Source of the DNA: Verrucomicrobiota bacterium | GTDB taxonomy: Bacteria > Verrucomicrobiota > Verrucomicrobiia > Opitutales > Opitutaceae | Assembly: GCA_023426435.1 (NCBI GenBank) | Contig: JAFAAS010000049.1 | Span: 1-54,460 of the forward strand | DNA length: 54,460 bases | Direction of reading: 5' to 3' | Shown: positions 9,250 to 18,300 of the stretch, in pieces | Numbering within the stretch: position 1 is the first letter of the stretch | Layout: the number at the start of each line of letters is the position of its first letter | Made by a program: the position numbers and the translations under genes | The notes under the pieces: generated by a model | Seen by the model: only the letters and a program-made list of their open reading frames with translations | What the model was told of the DNA's origin: nothing | Database searches by the model: none

Positions 9250-9257
9250 CGCCGATC

Positions 9258-10379
9258 ATGAAAATCGTCGTCCTCGGACTCTCTCTCAGCTCCTCCTGGG
9301 GCAACGGCCACGCCACCACCTACCGCGGGCTCTTGCTCGAACTCGCCCTGCGCGGCCACGAGGTCCACTTCCTCGAACGCGACGTCCCTTGGTATGCCGA
9401 CAACCGCGACCTGACCGAGCTCCCCGGCGTCCAGCTGCATTTCTACGCTTCGCTCGACGAGCTCGAAGAGCGCCATTTGTGCGACATCCGCGACGCCGAT
9501 GCCGTCATCGTCGGCTCCTACGTGCCCCACGGCATCGAGGTCGGAAATCTCGTCCTCGACAACGCGACCGGCGTCACCGCGTTCTACGACATCGATACGC
9601 CCGTCACTCTCGCCGCGCTCCGCCGCGGAGAAATCGACTACCTCTCCGCCGACCAGATCGCCCGCTACGGCGTTTACCTCTCCTTCACCGGCGGACCCAC
9701 GCTGCAAGAGCTCGAACGCCGCTGGCACTCTCCCGCCGCCCGCCCGCTCTACTGCGCCGTCGATCCTCGCGCCTACTATCGCGAGCCCGGCGTCACTCCG
9801 TCGTGGGATCTTGGATACCTCGGCACCTACAGCGCCGATCGCCAGCCATCCCTCGAACGTCTTCTGCTCGACCCGGCCCGTCGCTCGCCCGCCCACCGCT
9901 TCATCGTCGCCGGCCCGCAGTATCCTTCCTCGATCGCCTGGCCGCCCAACGTCGAACGCGTCGACCATCTTCCCCCCGCGGAACACCGCCGCTTCTACAA
10001 TCGCCAGCGTTTCACCCTGAATCTCACCCGTGCCGACATGATCGCCGCGGGATGGTCGCCGAGCGTCCGGCTCTTCGAAGCCGCCGCCTGCGGCACCGCG
10101 ATCGTCAGCGACTACTGGCCCGGCCTCGAAAATTTCTTCACGCCCGGCCACGAAATTCTTCTCGCCCACTCCGCCCACGAGGTCGACCGCATCCTCCACG
10201 AGGTCTCGCCCTCCGTCGCCGCCGAGCTCGGCCGCGCCGCGCAGCGTCGCGTGCTCGCCCAACACACCGCCGCTCATCGCGCCATGGAGCTCGAAGCGCA
10301 CCTGATGGAGGCTTCCAATCGCCTCAGCCGCCCGCGGAGCGCATGGCTCGCTTCCACGTCGTCCTCTTCTGCGCCATGA
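9258..10379 (+). CDS. CgeB-like glycosyltransferase 3
   Basis: A 373-residue third member of the set, opening MKIVVLGLSLSSSWGNGHA. Conserved landmarks match the previous gene in order: FYDIDTPVTLAAL, YLSFTGGPTLQELE, LGYLGTYSADRQ, RLFEAAACGTAIVSDYW and HTAAHRAMELE. The pattern of shared motifs suggests genes 2 and 3 arose by duplication, whereas gene 1 is more distant. ATG 9258 is chosen because it gives the family N-terminus. The stop overlaps the methyltransferase start as ATGA at 10376-10379. The final residues are Ser/Ala-rich and probably non-essential. Confidence 0.85.
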   Translation: MKIVVLGLSLSSSWGNGHATTYRGLLLELALRGHEVHFLERDVPWYADNRDLTELPGVQLHFYASLDELEERHLCDIRDADAVIVGSYVPHGIEVGNLVLDNATGVTAFYDIDTPVTLAALRRGEIDYLSADQIARYGVYLSFTGGPTLQELERRWHSPAARPLYCAVDPRAYYREPGVTPSWDLGYLGTYSADRQPSLERLLLDPARRSPAHRFIVAGPQYPSSIAWPPNVERVDHLPPAEHRRFYNRQRFTLNLTRADMIAAGWSPSVRLFEAAACGTAIVSDYWPGLENFFTPGHEILLAHSAHEVDRILHEVSPSVAAELGRAAQRRVLAQHTAAHRAMELEAHLMEASNRLSRPRSAWLASTSSSSAP

Positions 10380-11254
10380 ATCCCGCGCGTTTCATGACCC
10401 GCACCGCGTCCCCCGCCGCCGGTCTCGCCACCGAGGCCGCCCGCTTCGCGCCGTGGTTTCACAACGTCCACCTTCCCGACGGCACCCAAACCGCGCCCGC
10501 GCACCCGCTCGGCGATTTCCCGTCCTACAAGTGGCGCGAAATCTCCGCCCACCTTCCCGCCGATCTCACCGGCTGGACCGCCTTGGACATCGGCTGCAAC
10601 TCCGGTTTCTACAGCATCGAGCTCGCCCGCCGCGGCGCCCACGTCGTCGCCATCGATCACGATCCTCACTTCCTCCGCCAAGCCCGCTGGGTCATCCATC
10701 GCTTCGATCTCGCCGACCGCATCGAGCTGCACCACGCGCAGGTTTACGATATCGCCCACTGGAAGGTCTCGTTCGACCTCATCCTCTTCATGGGCGTGTT
10801 CTACCACCTTCGCCATCCGCTGCTCGCTCTCGACCTCGTCGCCGAAAAAACCGCCCGGCTCCTCGTCTTCCAAACGCTCAGCCTTCCCGGCGACGAAGTC
10901 GCCGCCCCTCCCGCGGATCTCGCTTTCGAACATCGCGAAGCCATGCTCGCCTCGGGCTGGCCGAAGATGGCGTTCATCGAGAAATCCCTCGCCGGCGATC
11001 CGACCAACTGGTGGGCCCCCAACCACGCCTGCATCGAAGCCATGCTCCGCACCGCCGGTCTCACCGTATCCAATCGGCCAGGACACGAGGTTTATCTCTG
11101 CACTCCGTCAAGCCGGCCACCCGCTCACGCCGCCATCCAGCGCCAAGAACTCCTCGCCGCCACCGGCCGCACGCCGCGCTCGTCCCACCCCACCTCCGCC
11201 TCCCCTTCCACCGACTCCCCCAACTTCCTCCATCCCTCCGCGCACGATCGATAA
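10376..11254 (+). CDS. SAM-dependent methyltransferase (TIGR04290-like)
   Basis: A 292-residue class I methyltransferase. Motif I is TALDIGCNSGFYSIEL (about 68-83), the acidic motif II is VVAIDHDPHFLRQA, and FDLILFMGVFYHLRHPLLAL is motif IV and its helix. The SYKWREI segment before motif I, and NWWAPNHACIEAML, resemble a methyltransferase group found in glycan clusters together with CgeB-type glycosyltransferases (recalled as TIGR04290, not checked). It probably O-methylates a sugar of the product. The start overlaps the previous stop. The last about 45 residues are low-complexity, and the TAA stop touches a 25-bp palindrome. Confidence 0.85.
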   Translation: MNPARFMTRTASPAAGLATEAARFAPWFHNVHLPDGTQTAPAHPLGDFPSYKWREISAHLPADLTGWTALDIGCNSGFYSIELARRGAHVVAIDHDPHFLRQARWVIHRFDLADRIELHHAQVYDIAHWKVSFDLILFMGVFYHLRHPLLALDLVAEKTARLLVFQTLSLPGDEVAAPPADLAFEHREAMLASGWPKMAFIEKSLAGDPTNWWAPNHACIEAMLRTAGLTVSNRPGHEVYLCTPSSRPPAHAAIQRQELLAATGRTPRSSHPTSASPSTDSPNFLHPSAHDR

Positions 11255-11278
11255 AGTGTCATATAATGTATGACACTT
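11254..11278. repeat. 25-bp palindrome copy A
   Basis: Perfect 10-bp arms aagtgtcata and tatgacactt surround the spacer taatg. It lies directly after the methyltransferase stop and about 40 bp before the ABC exporter start. No T-run follows, so it is not a typical intrinsic terminator. It belongs to the family that also occurs inside oleD and oleC. Confidence 0.9.
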
Positions 11279-11318
11279 CCCTCCGCCCTCCCATCTCACC
11301 CTTCACGTTCCGTTTCTC

Positions 11319-13121
11319 GTGTCCGTTGACGCCGGCGCTCCCACTTCCTTTTCGCCGACTCCTCCCGGCGGCGGCCGGCTCCGTCGAGCCTTGCGCTTCG
11401 CCGCCCCGCATCGCACCGCGGTCATCTCCATCACGGCGCTCACTCTCGTCCTTTCCGCCGTCGGCGCCGCCGAACCTCTCGTCCTCAAATACATCTTCGA
11501 CGGCCTCGCTTCCGCCTCGGTCAACCAGGTTCTCCTCACCGGCGTCGGATTCCTGCTGCTTCTCGCCTTCATCCGCGAAGGGATCACCAGCCTCACCAAC
11601 TGGCTCACGTGGCAAACCCGCCTCGGCATCCATTTCACTTTGCTCGAAGCCACCGTCGGCCGCCTCCACAGCATGCCGCTCCGCCTGCAACGCAGCGAGG
11701 GCGTCGGCGCCATCATCACCCGACTCGATCGCAGCATCCAGGGCTTCATCGACGCCATCACCCAGATCCTCTTTCAAGTTCTTCCCGCCATCGTCTATCT
11801 CGTCCTTTCCGTCATCGTAATGCTGAAGCTCGAATGGCGGCTCGCCCTTCTCGTCCTCGCCTTCGCTCCGCTTCCCGCCCTCATCGCCGCCGCCGCCACA
11901 CCCGAACAAACCCGCCGCGAACGCGTGCTCCTCGATCAGTGGGCCAAAATCTATTCCCGCTTCAACGAGGTCCTTTCCGGCATCGTGACCGTTCGCAGTT
12001 TCGCCATGGAAGACATGGAAAAGCAGCGCTTCCTCAACGATGTCGCCGCCGCCAATCGCACCGTCATCCGCGGCGTGCGCACCGACTCCGGTTTCGGCGC
12101 GGCCGGCAATCTCCTCGTCGCCCTCGCTCGCATCGCCGCGATCTTCGTCGGCGGCATCATCGTCATTCGCGGCGGCATCACCGTCGGCACGCTGGTCGCC
12201 TTCCTCGGCTACGTCGGCGGTCTCTTCGGCCCCGTCCAGGGCCTCACAGGAATTTATCAAACGATCAAAAAAGCCTCCGTCTCGCTCGACGAGATCTTCG
12301 CCATCCTCGATGTGCAGGAACACCTCGGCGACGCACCCGACGCCGAAGAGGTCACCGACGTGCAGGGCGCCGTCGAATTCCTCAACGTCTCCTTCCGCTA
12401 CGAACAATCCGGCCGCCCGCTCCTCGACCACATCTCCTTCTCCGCCGCCCCCGGCGAAACGATCGCGATCGTCGGTCCGAGCGGCTCCGGCAAAACCACG
12501 CTCATGGCGCTCCTGATGCGCTTCTACGATCCGCTCGAGGGCGCCGTGCTCATCGACGGCCGCGATCTCCGCCGCCTCAAACAGCGCGCGCTCCGCCGCA
12601 ACATCGGCGTCGTCCTGCAGGATCCGCTGCTTTTCAACGACACGCTTCGCGCCAACATCGCCTACGGCCGCCCCGAAGCCACCGACGCCGAAATCGCCGA
12701 AGCCGCCCGCGCCGCCAACGCCCTCGCCTTCATCGAACGCCTGCCCGACCGCTTCAACACCATCGTCGGCGAACGCGGCAGCCGCCTCTCCGTCGGCGAA
12801 CGCCAGCGCATCACCATCGCGCGCGCCCTCATCAAACAACCGAAGCTCATCATCCTCGACGAAGCCACGTCATCGCTCGACGCCGAATCCGAGGCCCTGG
12901 TCCAGGAAGCGCTCGAGCGACTGATGAAGGGACGCACGACGTTCGTGATCGCCCACCGGCTCTCCACCGTCGTCAACGCCGACCGCATCCTCGTCCTGCG
13001 CGAGGGCCGCATCGCCGAGTCCGGCAAACACACCGAGCTCATGAGGCTCGGCGGCTACTACGCCCAACTCGTCCGCCGCCAAACCAGCGGCCTCCTCCAA
13101 AACGAAGGCGAACCGCTCTAA
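11319..13121 (+). CDS. MsbA-type ABC transporter (fused permease and ATPase)
   Basis: A 600-residue half-transporter. About 330 N-terminal residues form a six-helix ABC type-1 exporter membrane domain. The ATPase domain follows, with Walker A GPSGSGKTT at about 386-394, signature LSVGERQRITIARAL, Walker B KLIILDEATSSLD and H-loop IAHRLS. It would act as a homodimer in the inner membrane. Family members flip lipid-linked glycans or lipid A, so export of the cluster's product is the natural inference from its place as last gene of the run. The start is GTG 11319, giving MSVDAGAP. A protease-type N-terminal extension is absent. Confidence 0.92.
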   Translation: MSVDAGAPTSFSPTPPGGGRLRRALRFAAPHRTAVISITALTLVLSAVGAAEPLVLKYIFDGLASASVNQVLLTGVGFLLLLAFIREGITSLTNWLTWQTRLGIHFTLLEATVGRLHSMPLRLQRSEGVGAIITRLDRSIQGFIDAITQILFQVLPAIVYLVLSVIVMLKLEWRLALLVLAFAPLPALIAAAATPEQTRRERVLLDQWAKIYSRFNEVLSGIVTVRSFAMEDMEKQRFLNDVAAANRTVIRGVRTDSGFGAAGNLLVALARIAAIFVGGIIVIRGGITVGTLVAFLGYVGGLFGPVQGLTGIYQTIKKASVSLDEIFAILDVQEHLGDAPDAEEVTDVQGAVEFLNVSFRYEQSGRPLLDHISFSAAPGETIAIVGPSGSGKTTLMALLMRFYDPLEGAVLIDGRDLRRLKQRALRRNIGVVLQDPLLFNDTLRANIAYGRPEATDAEIAEAARAANALAFIERLPDRFNTIVGERGSRLSVGERQRITIARALIKQPKLIILDEATSSLDAESEALVQEALERLMKGRTTFVIAHRLSTVVNADRILVLREGRIAESGKHTELMRLGGYYAQLVRRQTSGLLQNEGEPL

Positions 13122-13167
13122 TCTGTCGTCGTCGCAGAAAGCGTGAGCTTTTCGCCAGGTCGTCCGC

Positions 13168-15279
13168 TCACGCCCGCGCCTTCATCCCGTCCCCATCCGC
13201 CACCAGCGCCAACGCCCGCTCCAACGCCTGCACGCTCACGGGTTTCGTCAGGTGCGTCACAAATCCCGCCGCCCGGCTGCGCAACATATCCTCGTCCATC
13301 CCATAACCGGTCAACGCCACGCCTTTCAGCCGGAATCGATCGCGAAACTCCGCCATCAAATCGCAGCCGTTTCCATCCGGCAGCCCGACGTCCGAAATCA
13401 CGAAATCGAAACGCCCGCCGTCCACCGCGCCGCGCGCCTCCGCCACCGTTCCGGCCGTCGTCACCCGATATCCGCGCCGCGCCAGCAACTCCCGCAGCGC
13501 CACGCAGGTCGGCTGATGATCCTCCACCAACAACACGCTCATCGAACGCACGGGTTGCGACGCATCCATCGGCGCCTGCGCCGCTTCGCCCGCACGCCGC
13601 GCCGGCCGCTCCCCGTTCACCGTGGTCAACGGCAGCTCGATCGTAAAGGTCGCCCCTCGATCCCGCCCCGCGCTGCTCGCCGAGATCTGACCACAATGCA
13701 GCTGCGTCAGCATCTTCGAAATCACCAATCCCAACCCCAACCCGCCAAATCGCCCATTGCCGTGCGCCGCATGATCGCCTTGCGCAAACGCCGCGAAGAT
13801 CCGCGAGCTCTCCTCCGTCGTCAGCCCGATCCCGCTGTCCGTCACCCGGATCGTCACATTGTCCGAGCCGCTCGCCACCGCCGTCTCGATCGTGATCTGC
13901 CCACTGATGGGCGTGAACTTCACCGCATTCTTGATCACGTTCCAAAACACCTGCTTCAACCGCATGTCGTCGCCGAGCACCGTCTGCCGATCCGCCGCAA
14001 GCTGCAGCACGATCTTCAACTGTTTCTGCGCGATGTCCTGCCGCATCATCGCCAGCGCGTCGTGCAACACCGTGTGAATCTGCACCGGCTTCATCGCCAG
14101 CGATAGCTTGCCGCGCGTGATCGCCGTCAGGTCCAGCAGATCGTCGATCAATCGCGCCTCCAACATCACGTTCTGCGCGATCGTCTCGAAATCCGCCCGC
14201 ACGTCCGGCGACAGCTTCGGATTCTCCGCCGCCTCGCTCGCCAGCAACAGCACAGGATTCAACGGCGTCCTCAACTCGTGCGAGAGCCGCGCGAGAAAAT
14301 CGTCCTTCGCCCGCGACGCCGCCAACGCCTCATCCCGCGCCGCCGTCACGGCCCGCTCCGCCTGCTTGCGCTCCGTGATGTCCGTCACGACCGCCACGAG
14401 CCCGATCACCTCGCCGTCCGACGAACGCTCCGGTTCGTGAATCACAAACACCCACCGCGGCCCGAGCGACGCATACGCAATCTCCGCCTCAAACTCCACC
14501 CGCTCTCCCCGCAGCGCCGCATCGAGTTGCTCGCGAATCGCGCCATACGGCTCCTCGCCCATCACCTCCGTGAAATGCTTCCCAATCACCTGCTGCGGTT
14601 CGTAACCAAACCGCCGGGCATAGGTGCGATTCACAAACTTGAACCGATGCTCGCGATCGATCTGCGCAATGAACACCGGCGCGTAATCCGTCACCAACCT
14701 CAATTGCGCCTCCCGCGCCGCCAGCGCTTTCTCGCGCTGCTGCAACTCATCGTTCGCCCGCAACAAATCCGCCGTCCGCGCCCGCACGCGGTTCTCCAAT
14801 TCGTTGTTCGCGATCCTCAGCGACTCCTCCGCCTTCTGCCGCTGCACCACTTCCTGCTCGAGCGCCGCATTCGCCGCCGCCAGCGCCCGCGTCTTCCGAA
14901 ACAAATCCACGAACACCGCGATCTTCGAACGCAGAATCTGCGGATTGATCGGCTTCGTCAGATAATCGACCGCGCCACTGCCGTAACCTTCGAGGACGTC
15001 CTTGTCCTCCTGAAAATACGCCGTGAGAAAAATGATCGGGATGTGCTGCGTCTTGCGCCGCTGCTTGATCAGGTTCGCCAGCTCGATGCCGTTCATCCCC
15101 GGCATCTGGATGTCCAACACAATCGCCGCGAACTCGCCATCGAGCAGCAGCATCAAAGCCCGCTCCGCCGTCAGCGCCCGCACCAGATTGTAGTCCGGCG
15201 AATGCAACAAGCTCTCGAGCACATCGAGATTCCGCACCTCGTCATCGACGAGCAGGATGTTGACCGGCGCCGGCGTCAT
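13168..15279 (-). CDS. Hybrid sensor histidine kinase/response regulator (REC-PAS-HK-REC)
   Basis: A 703-residue cytoplasmic kinase with no membrane segment. Order: receiver domain at about 7-120 with phospho-acceptor Asp56 in IVLDIQMPG; a coiled-coil linker; PAS at about 190-310; HisKA with FLARLSHELRTPLNP; HATPase with NVIKNAVKF (N box), VTDSGIGL and GGLGLGLVI (G boxes); and a C-terminal receiver with DFVISDVGLPDGNG. The N-terminal receiver suggests that it is itself a phosphorelay target. It starts 94 bp after the end of the large HAMP kinase on the same strand, so the two are probably one operon and one relay. No DNA-binding output is present. Confidence 0.93.
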   Translation of the reverse strand: MTPAPVNILLVDDEVRNLDVLESLLHSPDYNLVRALTAERALMLLLDGEFAAIVLDIQMPGMNGIELANLIKQRRKTQHIPIIFLTAYFQEDKDVLEGYGSGAVDYLTKPINPQILRSKIAVFVDLFRKTRALAAANAALEQEVVQRQKAEESLRIANNELENRVRARTADLLRANDELQQREKALAAREAQLRLVTDYAPVFIAQIDREHRFKFVNRTYARRFGYEPQQVIGKHFTEVMGEEPYGAIREQLDAALRGERVEFEAEIAYASLGPRWVFVIHEPERSSDGEVIGLVAVVTDITERKQAERAVTAARDEALAASRAKDDFLARLSHELRTPLNPVLLLASEAAENPKLSPDVRADFETIAQNVMLEARLIDDLLDLTAITRGKLSLAMKPVQIHTVLHDALAMMRQDIAQKQLKIVLQLAADRQTVLGDDMRLKQVFWNVIKNAVKFTPISGQITIETAVASGSDNVTIRVTDSGIGLTTEESSRIFAAFAQGDHAAHGNGRFGGLGLGLVISKMLTQLHCGQISASSAGRDRGATFTIELPLTTVNGERPARRAGEAAQAPMDASQPVRSMSVLLVEDHQPTCVALRELLARRGYRVTTAGTVAEARGAVDGGRFDFVISDVGLPDGNGCDLMAEFRDRFRLKGVALTGYGMDEDMLRSRAAGFVTHLTKPVSVQALERALALVADGDGMKARA

Positions 15280-15373
15280 AGGTGGAACCCGACGTCACCG
15301 TCGGGTTGATAGACCTGCACACGCCCCACCGCCCGACGCGGACGTCGGTCTCCACGTTCGACGAAATCGCCTC

Positions 15374-18300
15374 TCACCGATACAACCATACGCGCAACAA
15401 CGAGAGCAGTTCGTTCGTATTCACCGGCTTCGCGATATAGTCCGACGCTCCCGCCGCCAGACATTTATCTCGATCCCCTTTCATCGCTTTCGCCGTCAGC
15501 GCCAGGATCGGCAGCGTCGTGAACTTCGAGTCCTTCCGGATTTCCTTGATCGTCTGATAGCCGTCCATCTCCGGCATCATGATATCCATCAGCACCACCG
15601 CGATGTCCGGCTGGCTCTGAATCATCTCGATCGCATGCCGGCCGTTCATCGCGCTCACGACTTCCATCTCCTGGTTCTCCAACATCGTCGTCAGCGCGAA
15701 AATGTTCCGCGCATCGTCGTCCACCACGAGCACCTTGCGGCCGCGCAGCACTTCATTCGACGCATGCAGATGATCCAGCATCTTCTGCTTCGCTTCCGGC
15801 AGATTGCTCACCACGCGATGCAGGAAGAGCGCCGTTTCATCGAACAACCGCTCGGGCGATTGCACGTCCTTCACGAGCACGCTCTTCGCCACCGTCCGCA
15901 ACTGCTGCTCCTCCTCCCGCGAAAGATCCTTGCCCGTGAACACCACGATCGGGATGTCCCGCAGCGCCGGCTCCGCCTGCACTTTATCAAGCAGCTCGAA
16001 CCCACTCATGTCCGGCAGCCGCAAATCCAACACGCAACAATCCACCGGCTGATCCAGCAGCTTGTCGATCGCTTCCCTTCCCGTCGACGCCGTCGAGATC
16101 TCGATGTCGTCGTGCTGCAGCAGCTCGACGATGCTCTGCCGCTCCACGTCGTTGTCCTCCACCACGAGCAGCCGCTTCGTGTGCGGCTCGACGAATTTCT
16201 TGATCCGCTCGAAACACTGCTCGAGCCCTTCCGTCGTCGTCGGCTTCACCGTGTAGGAAAACGCCCCGCGCGACAGCGCATGCGATCGCTCCTCCTCCAC
16301 CGAGATGATCTGCACCGGAATGTGCCGCGTCGTCGGACTGAGCTTCAAATTGTTCAACACCGTCCATCCGAGCATGTCCGGCAGGAACACATCCAACGTG
16401 ATCGCCGTCGGCTGAAACTGCCGCGCGAGCGTCAACGCCGCATTCCCGCGCGTCGCCACAATCCCCTTAAAACCTTTCTCGCGCGCCAAACCGAGCAGCA
16501 CGCGCGCATAATGAGGATCGTCTTCCACAATCAACAAACTGCGGTCGCCGGGTTGCACCGACTCGCGATCGTCGAGAATCACTTCCTCTCGCGGCGAGGG
16601 CAGCATGATCGGCGACGCCGGCGACGCGGACCGCGCCTTCTCCGGCGCCGGCTCGATGTAATACAAGGGCAAATACAACGTGAACGTGCTGCCCTGCCCG
16701 ATATTGCTGTTCAGCCGGATCTCGCCGCCCAGCAGCGCCGCCAGCTCGCGCGAAATCGAAAGCCCCAGGCCCGTGCCGCCATACTTGCGGCTCGTGCCCG
16801 CATCCGCCTGCTGAAACGCCTCGAAGATCAGCTTCTGCTTCTCCTGCGCGATGCCGATGCCGGTGTCGCTGATCGAAAACGCGATCACCTGCGGCGCCCG
16901 GCTCAGCGCCGGATGCCCATGCGTCCAGCCTTCCGTCGCGGTCTGCACTTTCACGCCGACTTGTCCGTGCGAGGTGAACTTGAACGCATTCGACAACAGA
17001 TTCTTCAAAATCTGCTGCAGCCGCTTCGGATCCGTCGTGATCGTTCGCGGCAAGCCCGACGAAAACTCCACCTGGAAGGGCAGGTTCTTCGCCTCCGCCA
17101 CGTGACGGAAATTCCGCTCCACCGCATCGCGCAACGACGTGAAGCTGATCTCCTCCGCCTCCACCGTCACCGTGCCCGACTCGATCTTCGACAAATCGAG
17201 AATGTCCGTGATCAGGTTCAACAAGTCCGAGCCCGACGAGTGAATGTTGCGCGCAAACTCCACCTGCTTCGTCGTCAGATTTCCCTGCGCGTTGTCCGCC
17301 AGCTGCTGCCCGAGAATCAGAATCGAGTTCAGCGGCGTGCGGAGTTCGTGCGACATGTTCGCGAGGAATTCCGATTTGTATTTCGAGGTCAGCGCGAGCT
17401 CCGCCGCCTTCTCCTCGAGCGCCCGCCGCGCCTGCTCCACTTCCGCATTCTTGCGCTCCACTTCGACGTTCTGCTCCGCCAATTGCCGCGCCTTCTGCGC
17501 CAGCTCTTCGTTCGTCTGCGTCAGCTCCTTCTGCTGCGACTGCAATTCGACCGTCAGCTGCTGCGATTGCTTCAACAAGCCTTCCGTCCTCATCGTCGCC
17601 TCGATCGTGTTCAACACCACGCCGATCGACTGCGTCAGCTGCTCGAGAAACGACACGTGCGTCACACTGAACGCGTGCAGCGACGCCAGCTCGATCACCG
17701 CCTTCGTCTGCCCTTCGAACAACACCGGCAACACCACGATGCTCGCCGGCGCCGCGTCGCCGAGGCTCGACTGCACGCGCGTGTAACCCGCCGGCAAATC
17801 GTTCAGCAAGATCCGCTGCTGCTCCACCGCGCACTGGCCCACCAAACCTTCGCCCAGATCGATTCGCTCCGGCTGCCCCGCATTTTGCGCATAACCGGCC
17901 AGCAACCGCAGGAACAACTGCCCGCTGCCATCCGCCTCCATCTGATAAATCGTCCCCTGCTGTGCATCGACGAGCGGCGCGAGTTCCGAGAGCAACATCT
18001 TGCCTACCGTGAAGAGGTCGCGCTGGCCCTGCAGCATGCGCGTGAACTTCGCCAGATTCGTCTTCAGCCAGTCCTGCTCCTGGTTCGTCTCCGTCGTAAC
18101 ACGAAGATTATAAATCATCGTGTTGATGTTGTCCTTCAGCTCCGCCACCTCGCCGCGCGCATCGACCTGAATCGATCGGGTCAAATCGCCCTTCGTCACC
18201 GCCGTTGCCACTTCCGCAATTGCGCGCACCTGCGTCGTCAGATTCGCCGCGAGCAAGTTCACATTGCCGGTCAAATCCTTCCACGTGCCCGCCGCGCCCG

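Noticed and set aside
11254..11278. Intrinsic terminator between methyltransferase and ABC exporter
   Set aside because: There is a strong stem but no following T-run, and the same palindrome occurs inside coding sequences, so a repeat is the better explanation.
11254..11278. XerCD dif site, because of the ataatgtat core
   Set aside because: dif sites are about 28 bp with two different 11-bp arms and are single-copy. This element is 25 bp, symmetric and repeated.
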